In this document: one piece after another, positions 7,572 through 17,225 of the stretch | Position numbering within the stretch: position 1 is the stretch's first letter | How the letters are laid out: every line of letters starts with the position of its first letter | Assembly (NCBI RefSeq): GCF_001556185.1 | Contig: NZ_LSIJ01000021.1 | Location: 84,971 to 148,970 of the forward strand | Reading direction: 5' to 3' | DNA from: Sphingomonas sp. CCH10-B3 | GTDB lineage: Bacteria > Pseudomonadota > Alphaproteobacteria > Sphingomonadales > Sphingomonadaceae | Length of the DNA: 64,000 nucleotides | The notes under the pieces: model-generated | What the model was told of the DNA's origin: nothing | The model's input: only the letters and a program-made list of their open reading frames with translations | Database searches by the model: none | Position numbers and translations under genes: made by a program

Positions 7572-8138
7572 ATGCCGATGGACCCGCTGCCCGATCTTTC
7601 CGCGCTATCGCTCACCGACATCGCCCGGCTGGTCGAAGCCGATAAACTGCCGCCGGTCGAAAGCTGGAACCCCACCCACTGCGGCGACAGCGAAATGCGG
7701 ATCGCGCGCGACGGCACCTGGTTTCATCAGGGCTCGCCGATCGGCCGGATCGCGATGGTGCGGCTGTTCTCGCGCATCCTGCGCCGCGAGCCCGACGGCG
7801 GTTATGTGCTCGTAACGCCTGTCGAAAAGCTCGACATCGCGGTCGAGGACGCGCCCTTTGTCGCGGTCGAAATGAAGGCCGAGGGCGAAGGCGCGGCGAT
7901 GCGGCTCGCGTTCCGGCTCAACACCGGCGATCTGGTGACGGCGGGGCCGAACCATGCGTTGCGCTTTGCAACCGGCGACGACGGTCCGCGCCCCTATCTC
8001 CACGTCCGCGCCGGGCTGGAGGCGCTGATCGCGCGGCCGGTCTATTATGAAATCGCCGAACTCGCGCTCGCCAGCGACGCCGATCCGGCGGGCGTGTGGA
8101 GCGACGGTGCCTTCTTCGCGATCGAGCCCGAAGCGTGA
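7572..8138 (+). CDS. DUF1285 domain protein
   Basis: A 188-residue cytosolic protein of the DUF1285 family, which is widespread in alphaproteobacteria. The family signature is visible in WNPTHCGDSEMRIARDGTWFHQGSPIGR and in VTPVEKLDIAVEDAPF. Structures of this family show a beta-rich two-domain fold, but no activity is established. The stop TGA at 8136-8138 overlaps the GTG start of the NUDIX gene (GTGA). That gene in turn overlaps the CCA-transferase gene, so all three form one translationally coupled operon, an arrangement I know from other alphaproteobacteria. Confidence 0.88.
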   Translation: MPMDPLPDLSALSLTDIARLVEADKLPPVESWNPTHCGDSEMRIARDGTWFHQGSPIGRIAMVRLFSRILRREPDGGYVLVTPVEKLDIAVEDAPFVAVEMKAEGEGAAMRLAFRLNTGDLVTAGPNHALRFATGDDGPRPYLHVRAGLEALIARPVYYEIAELALASDADPAGVWSDGAFFAIEPEA

Positions 8139-8728
8139 CGCTCGACTTGCGGCTGCGGCGCGCGCTCGATGCGGTGCCGGGGGAAACATTGCTGCTGCCG
8201 GGCGACAGCCGCGACCTGCCGCTCGATGAAGCCTCGACTGCGGCGGCGGTGCTGGTGGCGATCACCGACCGGCGCGAACCCGGCCTGATCCTGACCCAGC
8301 GCACCGAGACGCTGCGCCGCCATGCGGGCCAAGTCGCTTTCCCCGGCGGCCGGATCGACCCGGAGGACGAAGATGCCGTCGCCGCTGCGCTTCGCGAAGC
8401 GCATGAGGAAATCGCGCTGCCGCCCTCGGCGGTGCGGGTCATCGGCACGGCCGACCGCTATCGCACCGGCACCGGCTATGACGTGACGCCAGTGATCGGC
8501 ATTGTCCCCGCCGATCTGCTGCTCGTCCCTGCCGAAGCCGAGGTTGCCGCCGTCTTCGAAGTCCCGCTCGACTATGTGCTCGATCCCGCCAATCACCGCG
8601 AAGCCAGCGCCGAGTGGCAGGGCCGGACCCGCCGCTTTTACGAAATCCACTGGGAAAACCGGCGCATCTGGGGCGCGACGGCGGGCATGATCGTCAATCT
8701 GTCGCGGCGGCTGGCATGGGCGAACTGA
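8135..8728 (+). CDS. NUDIX hydrolase, CoA pyrophosphatase type
   Basis: A 197-residue NUDIX enzyme that probably cleaves CoA or its derivatives to 3',5'-ADP and phosphopantetheine. The NUDIX box is complete: FPGGRIDPEDEDAVAAA followed by LREAHEEIAL fits G-X5-E-X7-RE-X2-EE-X-G/A-U. The LRRHAGQVAFPGG lead-in is typical of CoAse (NudL-like) members. The GTG at 8135 overlaps the previous stop as GTGA, and the gene's end overlaps the CCA-transferase ATG by 13 bp. An ORF start further upstream (8096) lies inside DUF1285 and is rejected. Confidence 0.88.
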   Translation: MTLDLRLRRALDAVPGETLLLPGDSRDLPLDEASTAAAVLVAITDRREPGLILTQRTETLRRHAGQVAFPGGRIDPEDEDAVAAALREAHEEIALPPSAVRVIGTADRYRTGTGYDVTPVIGIVPADLLLVPAEAEVAAVFEVPLDYVLDPANHREASAEWQGRTRRFYEIHWENRRIWGATAGMIVNLSRRLAWAN

Positions 8729-9924
8729 CGCTGCCACCGGCGGCGTGGCGCCAGCGGGCGGGGCTCGACGCGCTATGCGCAGCGCTGGGCGCGGATCAAG
8801 GCGATGCGCGCTTCGTCGGCGGCATCGTGCGCGACACGCTGCTCGGGATCGACGCGCACGACATCGACATTGCGACGCGCCTCACCCCCGATGCCGTCGT
8901 CGAGCGGCTGCGCGCCGCAAGGATCAAGGCCGTGCCGACCGGCATCGCGCACGGGACCGTCACGGCGGTGCTGCCCGACGGGCCGGTCGAAGTCACCACG
9001 CTGCGCCGCGATGTCGCAACCGACGGTCGGCACGCGACCGTCGCCTTCACCGATGACTGGCGCGAGGATGCCGCGCGCCGCGATTTCACGATCAACGCGC
9101 TCTATGCCGACCCTGCGACCGGCGCGATCTTCGATTATTTCGGCGGGCAGGATGATCTCGCCGCCGGGCGCGTCCGCTACATCGGTGCGCCGCTGCAGCG
9201 CATTGCCGAGGATCATTTGCGCATCCTGCGCTTCTTCCGCTTCCTCGCGCGCTTCGGCGATACGCCTGATGCCGAGGGCCTTGCCGCCTGCGCAGCGCGC
9301 GCGAACGACCTGATGGCGCTCAGCCGCGAACGCATTGCCGACGAACTGCTCAAGCTGCTGGTCGCCGCGAATGCGCCTGCGGTCGTCGCGCTGATGATCG
9401 AGCACGGCATTTTCGCGCCCGTATTACCCGAGGTTACCGCTGCCGACCGGCTGGCGCGTGTCGCCGCGATCGAGGCCGCCGCGGGTATGGCACCGCAGCC
9501 GATCCGCCGCCTAGCCGCACTGCTGCCCGACGATCCCGCGATCGGCGACGCAGTCGGCGCACGGCTGAAGCTGTCGAACCTGCAGCGACGGCGGCTTGCA
9601 GCCGCCCTTGCGACCGATCTGGAGCCGCCGCGCGCGCTTGCCTATCGCTTGGGACTCGAAGGCGCCTGCGACCGTTTTGCGCTGCATTTGGCCGTCGATG
9701 CAGCACTGGAAGCGCTGGCGATAATCGCGGGCTGGACGCCGCCTGCGCTGCCGGTTTCGGGCGGCACGCTGGTCGCGCGCGGGCTGAGCAAAGGCCCCGA
9801 CGTCGCGCGCGCGCTTCACCGGATCGAAGACCAGTGGATTGCCGAGGATTTTCCGGATGACGCACGCGTCGCGGCGATCACCGATGCGGTGCTCGATCAA
9901 GCCCTGCGATCGACGACCAGCTGA
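8716..9924 (+). CDS. CCA tRNA nucleotidyltransferase / poly(A) polymerase-like
   Basis: A 402-residue class II nucleotidyltransferase that adds or repairs the 3'-CCA end of tRNAs. The head domain shows FVGGIVRDTLLG and the catalytic DXD in HDIDIAT, followed by VEVTTLRRD and the RRDFTINAL motif. The neck reads RIAEDHLRILRFFRFLARFG. Length and order fit the alphaproteobacterial short class that lacks an HD domain. The ATG at 8716 overlaps the NUDIX stop by 13 bp. The 3' end overlaps the convergent GGDEF gene by 28 bp. Confidence 0.92.
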   Translation: MGELTLPPAAWRQRAGLDALCAALGADQGDARFVGGIVRDTLLGIDAHDIDIATRLTPDAVVERLRAARIKAVPTGIAHGTVTAVLPDGPVEVTTLRRDVATDGRHATVAFTDDWREDAARRDFTINALYADPATGAIFDYFGGQDDLAAGRVRYIGAPLQRIAEDHLRILRFFRFLARFGDTPDAEGLAACAARANDLMALSRERIADELLKLLVAANAPAVVALMIEHGIFAPVLPEVTAADRLARVAAIEAAAGMAPQPIRRLAALLPDDPAIGDAVGARLKLSNLQRRRLAAALATDLEPPRALAYRLGLEGACDRFALHLAVDAALEALAIIAGWTPPALPVSGGTLVARGLSKGPDVARALHRIEDQWIAEDFPDDARVAAITDAVLDQALRSTTS

Positions 9925-11609
9925 TAGGCCGCGTCGGCATCGACCGCGCGACCGAAATAATAGCCTTGGCCATAGCTGCAGCCGAGCGCCGTCAGCGTCT
10001 GCGAAAGCTCATGCGTCTCAACGCCTTCTGCCGTCGTCTTCATGCCGAGCGCCTGCGCAAGGCTTAGGATCGCGCGAACGATCGCGATCTTGTCGCGGTC
10101 GGCCAGCATCCCGGTCACAAAGCTGCGGTCCATCTTCAGCACGTCGATCGGCAGCTTCTGCAGGATGGCGAGGTTCGAATAGCCGGTGCCAAAATCGTCC
10201 ATGGCGAGTGTCACGCCCATGGTTTTCAGCGCCTGCATCGTCTGGGCGATACGATCGGGATCGGCGATCAGCGCGCTTTCGGTCAGCTCCAGCGTCAACC
10301 GGGCGCCGGGCAATCCCGCTGCCTCCAGCGCGCGTTCGACGATCCGCGGGATATTGTCGCGCTGCAGCTGGATCGCCGAGACATTGACGGCAATGCGCAC
10401 CCCGCAATCGCCGCCTGCAACCGCATCCCAGCCGGCAAGTGCCTTGGCAGCGGTGTCGAGCGCCCATCGCCCGAGCGGCACGATCAGCCCCGATTCCTCG
10501 GCAACCGGAATGAAATCGTTGGGCGCCATGTCGACGCCGTCCTCGGTCCGCCAGCGCGTCAAGGCTCCGAACGCGACGATCCGGCCCGTCGCAAGATCGA
10601 CGATCGGCTGATAGGCAAGCTGCAGCGTCTGGCTGTCGATCGCGCGGCGCAGCGCGGTTTCCATGCCGAATTCGGCACGGGCGACGTCGAACGCCTGCGG
10701 CTGATAGGCAGTGACCTCGCCCGACACTTTTGCGCGTTTCGCCGCGAACTGCGCGTGGCGGATCAGGTCTTCGACATCGTCGATAGGGTCGCCGCCAAAA
10801 GCAATGCCGATCGAGCAGGACACGCGGATTTCGAAGTCCGACAGACGGAACGGATTGGCCAGCGCATTGAGCACACGCTTGGCGACATGATCGGCATCGC
10901 TGCGCCCCGCATCAAGCTGGAGCAGCACGCCGAATTCGTCGCCGCCGATGCGCGCCAGCACATCGCGACCGCGCAAGGCGCCGCGAATGCGCCGCGCGAC
11001 CGTGATCAGCAACTCGTCCCCCGCCAACGACCCCATGCAAGCGTTGATCCGGCTGAAGCGATCGAGATTGACGACCATCACCGCATGAGCTTCGGGGTCA
11101 TGCGCGGCATCGGCAAACAGCGATTCGAGCTGATCGGCAAATCCTGCACGATTGGGCAGGCCCGACAGCGCGTCGGTGAGCATCTCGCGCCGCAGATTCT
11201 GTTCGGTGCGCACTTCGGCGGTCCGGTCGATCAAGGTCACGAGGCAGCGGTCGACCTGCCGCGTCTGCGCGCGCGCGACATGGACGCGGAAATGGCGCCG
11301 GTCGACGGCATCGCCGCATTGCCAGGCGAAGTCTTCGGACGGCGCGCCGGACAACATGAAAGGCATCAGCCGCCCACCAAGGCTGCGGATCAGCGGCGCG
11401 GCATCGCCGGCGCCGCCCAGCCCCGCCGCCACCATCGGCGCGTTCATCTCTTCGACCGCAAAGCCGCTTCCGCGCATCTGCAAGATCACGGCCGGGATCG
11501 GCAGCAGGTTGATCGCGCCCCCGACCGACGGGCGCGTAGCGACTTCCGCGCGCAGGCCATTACCCGGCACGGCTTCGGCGTCCAGAGGTCGAGACGAACG
11601 CGTCACCAT
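9897..11609 (-). CDS. GGDEF-EAL protein with degenerate EAL motif (GAL)
   Basis: A 570-residue cytosolic protein. Residues 30-135 resemble a PAS-like sensor. The GGDEF domain is intact (IGGDEFGVLL) with an RGRD inhibitory I-site five residues upstream, so diguanylate cyclase activity with product feedback is expected. The EAL domain keeps NVSA..LQ, ELTES, DDFGTGYS, LKMDRSFV and TAEGVE, but the signature glutamate is replaced by Gly (FGALTRW, codon GGA). That glutamate coordinates a catalytic metal in active phosphodiesterases, so the domain may bind but not hydrolyse c-di-GMP. No membrane segments or HAMP are visible. It overlaps the convergent CCA-transferase by 28 bp. Confidence 0.92.
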   Translation of the reverse strand: MVTRSSRPLDAEAVPGNGLRAEVATRPSVGGAINLLPIPAVILQMRGSGFAVEEMNAPMVAAGLGGAGDAAPLIRSLGGRLMPFMLSGAPSEDFAWQCGDAVDRRHFRVHVARAQTRQVDRCLVTLIDRTAEVRTEQNLRREMLTDALSGLPNRAGFADQLESLFADAAHDPEAHAVMVVNLDRFSRINACMGSLAGDELLITVARRIRGALRGRDVLARIGGDEFGVLLQLDAGRSDADHVAKRVLNALANPFRLSDFEIRVSCSIGIAFGGDPIDDVEDLIRHAQFAAKRAKVSGEVTAYQPQAFDVARAEFGMETALRRAIDSQTLQLAYQPIVDLATGRIVAFGALTRWRTEDGVDMAPNDFIPVAEESGLIVPLGRWALDTAAKALAGWDAVAGGDCGVRIAVNVSAIQLQRDNIPRIVERALEAAGLPGARLTLELTESALIADPDRIAQTMQALKTMGVTLAMDDFGTGYSNLAILQKLPIDVLKMDRSFVTGMLADRDKIAIVRAILSLAQALGMKTTAEGVETHELSQTLTALGCSYGQGYYFGRAVDADAAYQLVVDRRA

Positions 11610-11687
11610 CCTGCGCTCGTCTAATGACTATAGGTTAAGGCCGCCTGAAGTAATCCGGGCACATAAACCTATGATCCCAAACGCCTA

Positions 11688-13946
11688 TCAACCGAAACGA
11701 TTATCGCGCGGAAATCCCGTTGGCGGCAGACGACCGGCCGCACCGCGCGCCGCGCGCCACGGGCCAAGGTCGCTTTCGGTGCGCGTCCGCCCGCTGTCGC
11801 CGCCCATCGCCCAGCTCAACCCGGCTGCGAACACGAAGCCGGTCACATCGCTCAAGCCGCCGTCGCGGTAACGCTGGAGCTGCACCCCCTGCCCGCGCGT
11901 CATCTCGGGCAACTCCGCCAGCGGGAACACCAGCAGTTTGCGATTGTCGCCGATCACCGCAACATAGTCCGCATCGGGGCTCAGCGCGCGCACGCGCAAC
12001 AGCCGCGCGCCGGGACGCGGCGTCATCACCGTCTTGCCCTTGCGCGTCTCGGCAATCAGATCGCTTGCCTGGGCGATGAAGCCGCGCCCGTCGCTGGCCG
12101 CCAGCAACAGCCGCGCGCTGCGGCTCGCCGGGAACAAGTCGACGATTGCCGTGTCGCCGTCGAGGTCGACCATCAGCCGCACCGGCTCGCCAAAGCCGCG
12201 CCCACCGGGCAGCTTGTCGGCGCCGAGCGTGTAGAAGCGCCCGGTCTCGGCCGCCAGCAGCAGCTTGTCGGTGGTCTGCGCGTGGAACGCAAAAGCGGGG
12301 CCGTCGCCTTCCTTGAACTTGAGCGCGTCGGGCGAGCCGAGGTCGATATGGCCCTTCATCGCGCGGATCCAGCCGCGCTGCGACAGGATGACGGTGATCG
12401 GCTCGCGGTCGATCATCGCTTCTAGGGGGATGTCGCGCGCCGGCGCCGCCTCGGCAATCGTCGTGCGCCGCGCGCCGAGCTTGGTGTCGCGGCCATAGCG
12501 CTTGCCGATGACGCCAAGATCCGCCTTCAGCCGTTTGCGCTGGAGCTTGTCGGACGCAAGCAGTGCTTCAAGCCCGCCGCTTTCCTCCGCCAGCGCGTCG
12601 CGCTCGCGGCGCAATTCCATTTCCTCGAGCCGCCGCAACTGCCGCAGCCGCATGTTGAGGATCGCTTCGGCCTGGCGGTCCGTGAGCTGGAACTCGGCGA
12701 CCATCACCGGCTTGGGCTCATCCTCGGTGCGGATGATCTCGATCACCCGGTCGAGGTTGAGGAACGCGATGATGTAACCGTCGAGCAGCTCGATCCGGTC
12801 GGCGATCTTGCTCAGCCGATAGCGCGTGCGCCGCTGCAGCACGATGAACTGGTGCTCGACCCACGCCTGCAACGCCTGTTTCAGGCTCATCACGCGCGGG
12901 GTGCGCTGGGCGTCGAGCACGTTGAGGTTGAGCGGCACGCGGACTTCGAGGTCGCAGAGCTTGAACAGGCTTTCCATCAGCACGTCGGGGTCGACGGTGC
13001 GGCTGCGCGGTTCGATCACCAGCCGGATCTCGCTGTCGGACTCGTCGCGCACATCGCCCAGGATCGGCAGCTTCTTGTCGTTGATGATCGCAGCAATCGC
13101 CTCGATCAGCTTGCCCTTCTGGATGCCATAGGGGATTTCGGTGACGATGATCTGCCAGGTGCCGCGCCCCTGATCCTCGATCTGCCAGCGCGCGCGCACG
13201 CGGAAACTGCCGCGCCCGGTGGCATAGGTTTCGGCGATCGCGGCGGGGCTGTCGACTACCAGCCCGCCGGTCGGGAAATCTGGGCCCTGGACAAAGGCCA
13301 GCGGATCGGCGTCGGGATCGTCGATCAGCGCGACGGCGGCGTCGATCAGCTCGGCGGCATTGTGCGGGGGGATGCTCGTCGCCATGCCGACCGCGATCCC
13401 GCTCGCGCCGTTCGCCAGCAGATTGGGGAACAGGCCCGGGAACAGCTCGGGCTCTTCCTCTTCGCCATTGTAGGTGGGCTTCAGGTCGGCGCCGTCGTCG
13501 TCGATGCCGTCCATCAGGTCGATCGCGACCTGCGTCAGCCGTGCCTCGGTGTAGCGGTAAGCGGCGGCATTATCGCCGTCGATATTGCCGAAATTGCCCT
13601 GCCCATCGACGAGCGGATAGCGCAGCGCGAAATCCTGCGCGAGCCGCACCATCGCGTCATAGACCGACTGGTCGCCATGCGGGTGGTATTTGCCGATCAC
13701 GTCGCCGACGACGCGCGCGCATTTCTTGTAGCCTTGGCTCGGGTCGAGCCGCAGCAGCCGCATCGCCCACAGCAATCGCCGATGCACCGGCTTCAGCCCG
13801 TCGCGCACATCGGGCAGCGAACGGGCGGTGATCGTCGACAGCGCATAGACGAGGTAGCGCTCCGACAGCGCCGTGTCGAAAGGTGTGTCGGACTGGCCGG
13901 GGATGTCGTCAGGCGCGGGCGGCGGATCGATCGTTTCGGTGGTCAT
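11688..13946 (-). CDS. parC: DNA topoisomerase IV subunit A
   Basis: A 752-residue ParC, the breakage-reunion subunit that decatenates daughter chromosomes with ParE. The winged-helix region shows [13 protein letters not shown], the catalytic Tyr is Y132 in AYRYTEARL, and NFGNIDGD precedes it. The quinolone-determining loop reads [10 protein letters not shown], so Gln stands where enteric GyrA/ParC have the quinolone-contacting Ser. I recall this as usual in alphaproteobacterial ParC. Length and a short C-terminal beta-pinwheel favour ParC over GyrA. The ATG at 13946 was chosen over an in-frame upstream start at 14006, which adds an unconserved 20 residues. Confidence 0.93.
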   Translation of the reverse strand: MTTETIDPPPAPDDIPGQSDTPFDTALSERYLVYALSTITARSLPDVRDGLKPVHRRLLWAMRLLRLDPSQGYKKCARVVGDVIGKYHPHGDQSVYDAMVRLAQDFALRYPLVDGQGNFGNIDGDNAAAYRYTEARLTQVAIDLMDGIDDDGADLKPTYNGEEEEPELFPGLFPNLLANGASGIAVGMATSIPPHNAAELIDAAVALIDDPDADPLAFVQGPDFPTGGLVVDSPAAIAETYATGRGSFRVRARWQIEDQGRGTWQIIVTEIPYGIQKGKLIEAIAAIINDKKLPILGDVRDESDSEIRLVIEPRSRTVDPDVLMESLFKLCDLEVRVPLNLNVLDAQRTPRVMSLKQALQAWVEHQFIVLQRRTRYRLSKIADRIELLDGYIIAFLNLDRVIEIIRTEDEPKPVMVAEFQLTDRQAEAILNMRLRQLRRLEEMELRRERDALAEESGGLEALLASDKLQRKRLKADLGVIGKRYGRDTKLGARRTTIAEAAPARDIPLEAMIDREPITVILSQRGWIRAMKGHIDLGSPDALKFKEGDGPAFAFHAQTTDKLLLAAETGRFYTLGADKLPGGRGFGEPVRLMVDLDGDTAIVDLFPASRSARLLLAASDGRGFIAQASDLIAETRKGKTVMTPRPGARLLRVRALSPDADYVAVIGDNRKLLVFPLAELPEMTRGQGVQLQRYRDGGLSDVTGFVFAAGLSWAMGGDSGRTRTESDLGPWRAARGAAGRLPPTGFPRDNRFG

Positions 13947-14117
13947 CGCGCGAGCCGTAGCAGCGACGAGGCCGCAAGGCCAAGCCTTCCCGCACACCTG
14001 CCTCAAGCGAACAGAGCCGGATCACATTATGTCGAAAATGCGGCATCCGGCTTTACTATAGCAAATTGATAGGATAGCGACGAACCGTTCACAACCTCGG
14101 ACGAACGGGAGAGTCGA

Positions 14118-14969
14118 ATGCGCGGCAAGGCAGTCGTGATCATCGCTCTGGCACTGGCCGGGTGCGCGAAAAGCGACGGCGGACGCGAGCCACCGGCCAG
14201 CGATGCGATGGCGAGCGAAGAACGCATGACCGACGCCAGCCCCGCGCGCGGCCCCGGCATCGGCGTCACTGCCGCTCCCGGCGTCGCGTTTAGATACGCC
14301 TATGAGTTCCGCCTGCCCGCCGCGCGCATTTCAACCACGCAGGAAGCGCATGCGCAGGCGTGCGAAGCGCTCGGGCTCGCGCGATGCCGCATCACCGGCA
14401 TGCATTACGCCGTCGGGCGCGGCGCGAACGACATCACCGCGAGCCTCGATTTCAAGCTCGACCCGGCCATCGCGCGCAAGTTCGGCACCGGCGGCATCGA
14501 CGCGGTCATCAAGGCGGGCGGTAAGCTCGGCTCGGTCGACATTACCGGCACCGATGCCGGCGGCGCGATCAAGGCGATCGACGAGGCGAGCGCTCGCAAG
14601 CGCGCCGATCTCGAACGGATCGAGGCACAGCTTGCCAAGCTGCCGCCCAAATCCGCTGATCGCATCACGCTGCAGGAACAGGCCGATGGCTTGCGTCAGG
14701 CGCTCAATGCCAATGCGGCCAGCAAGGGTGCACAGCAGGCGAGCCTTGCCACCACGCCGATGCATTTCGACTATGGCACCACCGACAGCTTCGCGGGCTT
14801 CGACGCCGACTCGCCGATCGCGATCGGGCTGGCGCTAGGCCGCGAGAGCTTCCTCGCCGCGCTGAGCCTGTTGACGATCGTGCTGGCAGGCGGCCTGCCC
14901 TGGGTCCTGCTCGCGCTCGCCGGTTGGTGGCTGTGGCGGCGGCTGCACAAGCGGTTCGTGACCGAGTGA
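14118..14969 (+). CDS. DUF4349 lipoprotein with C-terminal membrane anchor
   Basis: A 283-residue envelope protein. It begins with a lipoprotein signal (VVIIALALAGC, lipobox LAGC near residue 16). A DUF4349 domain follows, with an extended central coiled-coil region (AIDEASARKRADLERIEAQL...). The last 40 residues contain one or two transmembrane segments (ALSLLTIVLAGGLPWVLLALAGWWLW) and a basic end. The DUF4349 family is of unknown function. A Shine-Dalgarno GGGAGAG lies before the ATG. Lipidation plus a C-terminal membrane helix would pin both ends to the inner membrane, or the lipobox may be only part of a signal peptide. Confidence 0.82.
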   Translation: MRGKAVVIIALALAGCAKSDGGREPPASDAMASEERMTDASPARGPGIGVTAAPGVAFRYAYEFRLPAARISTTQEAHAQACEALGLARCRITGMHYAVGRGANDITASLDFKLDPAIARKFGTGGIDAVIKAGGKLGSVDITGTDAGGAIKAIDEASARKRADLERIEAQLAKLPPKSADRITLQEQADGLRQALNANAASKGAQQASLATTPMHFDYGTTDSFAGFDADSPIAIGLALGRESFLAALSLLTIVLAGGLPWVLLALAGWWLWRRLHKRFVTE

Positions 14970-15004
14970 TTGGCGCGCGGCATGCGAATGGATAGGGTCG
15001 CGCG

Positions 15005-15889
15005 ATGCGACCCTTTCTCCTCGCCCTGCTGCTGGTGCTGACCGCGATGGCCGACTCCAAACTCCTGACCTGGCCCGACCTGACCGGTCGCGCTCGCCCG
15101 ACGCCCGATGCGACGATCGGCTATGGCCCTGACCCTTACCAGAAGGTCGACCTCTGGTTGCCCAAGGCGCCCGGCAAGCATCGCACCGTGCTGATGGTGC
15201 ATGGCGGCTGCTGGCAGACCGAGATCGCCGATCGCAGCTTGATGAACTGGATCGCCGACGATCTGCGCAGGCGCGGCTATGCCGTGTGGAACATCGATTA
15301 TCGCGGCGTCGATCGCCCCGGTGGCGGCTATCCGGGGACTTTCGCCGATGCCGCCGCCGCTGCCGATGCGCTGCGCGACTATGCCGCGCGCTATCAGCTC
15401 GACCTCGGCAAGGTGGTTGCGGTCGGCCATTCAGCGGGCGGGCATCTCGCGCTGTGGCTGGCGGGGCGGGCGCGGCTGGCGAAGGGGAGCGCGCTGTACT
15501 CGCCCAAGCCGCTGCCGATCGCGCATGTCGTCAGCCTCGGCGGCCTGCCCGATCTCGAAGCGACCGCTGCCAGCCCCGACAATGGCTGCGGCACCGACGT
15601 CGTCGCGCGGCTGACGGGCGCCCCCTCGCCCACGCACGCCGATGTCTTCGCCGACACCTCGGTTCCGCGCCTGCTGCCGCTCGGCGTGCCGCAGGACCTG
15701 GTCAATGGCGAGAATGACCGGATCATCCCGATGCGGCTCGGCACCGGCTATGAGTCGCAGGCCCGCGCCAAGGGCGACCGCGTGGCGCTGCACCGGATCG
15801 ACCAGACCGGCCATGTCGAGTTGATTGCGCCCGAGAGCGCGGCCTGGGCACAGACGGTGAAGCTGATCGACGCGGCGTTCGGCAAGTGA
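15005..15889 (+). CDS. Alpha/beta hydrolase, exported; candidate kynurenine formamidase
   Basis: A 294-residue alpha/beta hydrolase with a hydrophobic N-terminus (MRPFLLALLLVLTAM) that looks like a signal peptide. The oxyanion motif HGGCW (residues about 62-66), the nucleophile elbow GHSAGGH and the C-terminal catalytic His in DQTGHVEL are visible. This is the architecture of the HGG esterase/lipase subgroup that includes arylformamidase-like enzymes. Its stop overlaps the kynureninase start (TGATG), so N-formylkynurenine hydrolysis is an attractive guess. An exported formamidase would be odd, and a general carboxylesterase is the alternative. Confidence 0.78.
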   Translation: MRPFLLALLLVLTAMADSKLLTWPDLTGRARPTPDATIGYGPDPYQKVDLWLPKAPGKHRTVLMVHGGCWQTEIADRSLMNWIADDLRRRGYAVWNIDYRGVDRPGGGYPGTFADAAAAADALRDYAARYQLDLGKVVAVGHSAGGHLALWLAGRARLAKGSALYSPKPLPIAHVVSLGGLPDLEATAASPDNGCGTDVVARLTGAPSPTHADVFADTSVPRLLPLGVPQDLVNGENDRIIPMRLGTGYESQARAKGDRVALHRIDQTGHVELIAPESAAWAQTVKLIDAAFGK

Positions 15890-17103
15890 TGACGCTCGAC
15901 GAAGCCCGCGCGCGCGACGCCGCCGATCCGTTGCGCGGATTTCGCGATCGGTTCGTGCTGCCCGAAGGCGTGATCTATCTCGACGGCAATTCGCTGGGAG
16001 CGCTGCCCCGCGCCACCGAGGCCGCCGTCGCCGATCTCACCAAGCGCCAATGGGGCGAACGGCTGATCCGCAGCTGGAACGAAGGCTGGATCGAGGCGCC
16101 CTTGCGCATCGGCGACAAGATCGCCCGGCTGATCGGCGCCGCGCCCGGCGAAGTGGCGGTCGCGGATTCGACTTCGGTTAATCTGTTCAAACTGCTGACG
16201 GCGGCGCTGCGCGCCAATCCCGATCGCCGCGTCATCCTGAGCGAGGCGGGGAATTTCCCGACCGATCTGCATATCGCCGAAGGCGTGGTGGCAGGCATCC
16301 CGGGCGCGAGCCTGCGTGTCGTCCCCCGCGACCAGATCGCCGAAGCGCTCGACGAGAGCGTCGCGCTGCTCATGCTTACGCATGTCCATTACAAGACCGC
16401 CGAGCGCTTCGACATGGCTGCATGGACCGCGCGCGCGCACGAAGCCGGCGCGCTGGCGCTGTGGGACCTGAGCCATAGCGCCGGGGCAGTCGCGGTCGAC
16501 CTCAACGGCGCCGGGGCCGATCTCGCTGTCGGCTGCGGCTATAAATATCTGAACGGCGGCCCCGGCGCGCCGGCCTATCTGTTCGTGGCCGAGCGCCACC
16601 AAGCCGCCCTCGCCAACCCGATTTCGGGCTGGATGGGCCATGCCGCGCCCTTCGACTTCGCCGATGGCTATGCTCCCGCGCCGGGCATCAAGCGCTGGCT
16701 GGCAGGCACGCCACCGATGCTGGCGATGGCGGCGCTCGAGATCGGCGTCGACCTGATGCTCGAAGCCGACCCGGCGCTGATCGCCGCCAAGAGCGCGGCG
16801 CTGTTCGATACGTTCGCGGCGATCGGCGACGCGCTCGGCCTTGACTGCGTGTCCCCGCGCGATCCGGCCGCGCGCGGCTCGCACATTTCCTTCCGCCACG
16901 CCCATGCCTATCCGCTCTGCCAGGCCTTGATCGCGCACGGCGTGATCGGCGATTTCCGCGCGCCCGATGTGCTGCGGCTTGGGCTGACGCCGCTCTATCT
17001 CGGCTTTGAGGGTGTCGTCCGCGCGGGCGAAATCCTTGCCGATCTGCTCGCGTCGCACGCCTATCGCGATCCGCAGTTCGCCGCGCGCCACGCCGTCACC
17101 TGA
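15889..17103 (+). CDS. kynU: Kynureninase
   Basis: A 404-residue PLP enzyme that cleaves L-kynurenine to anthranilate and alanine. Visible are the N-terminal YLDGNSLGALP, the substrate-binding NFPTDLH, the cofactor-contacting LWDLSHSAGAV and the Schiff-base Lys in GCGYKYLNGGPG. The ATG at 15889 overlaps the hydrolase stop by one base (TGATG); a GTG three bases earlier is equally readable and would add one residue. No tryptophan dioxygenase is present in the window, so the pathway is incomplete here, or it serves exogenous kynurenine. Confidence 0.93.
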   Translation: MTLDEARARDAADPLRGFRDRFVLPEGVIYLDGNSLGALPRATEAAVADLTKRQWGERLIRSWNEGWIEAPLRIGDKIARLIGAAPGEVAVADSTSVNLFKLLTAALRANPDRRVILSEAGNFPTDLHIAEGVVAGIPGASLRVVPRDQIAEALDESVALLMLTHVHYKTAERFDMAAWTARAHEAGALALWDLSHSAGAVAVDLNGAGADLAVGCGYKYLNGGPGAPAYLFVAERHQAALANPISGWMGHAAPFDFADGYAPAPGIKRWLAGTPPMLAMAALEIGVDLMLEADPALIAAKSAALFDTFAAIGDALGLDCVSPRDPAARGSHISFRHAHAYPLCQALIAHGVIGDFRAPDVLRLGLTPLYLGFEGVVRAGEILADLLASHAYRDPQFAARHAVT

Positions 17104-17225
17104 GCCCCCGCTCGCGCGTTGCGCGCGGGCCCGGCATCCGGTATAGGCCTCGTTCCCGCCCCGGCTCTTGCGCGTTGCCTGTCGATCGCGCGGCCGGGGC
17201 ACGTTATTTGTGAAAGACCCCGCCG

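Noticed and set aside
17104..17225. GC hairpin after kynU as a rho-independent terminator
   Set aside because: The stem CGCGC-GTT-GCGCG has no following T run, so termination cannot be claimed.
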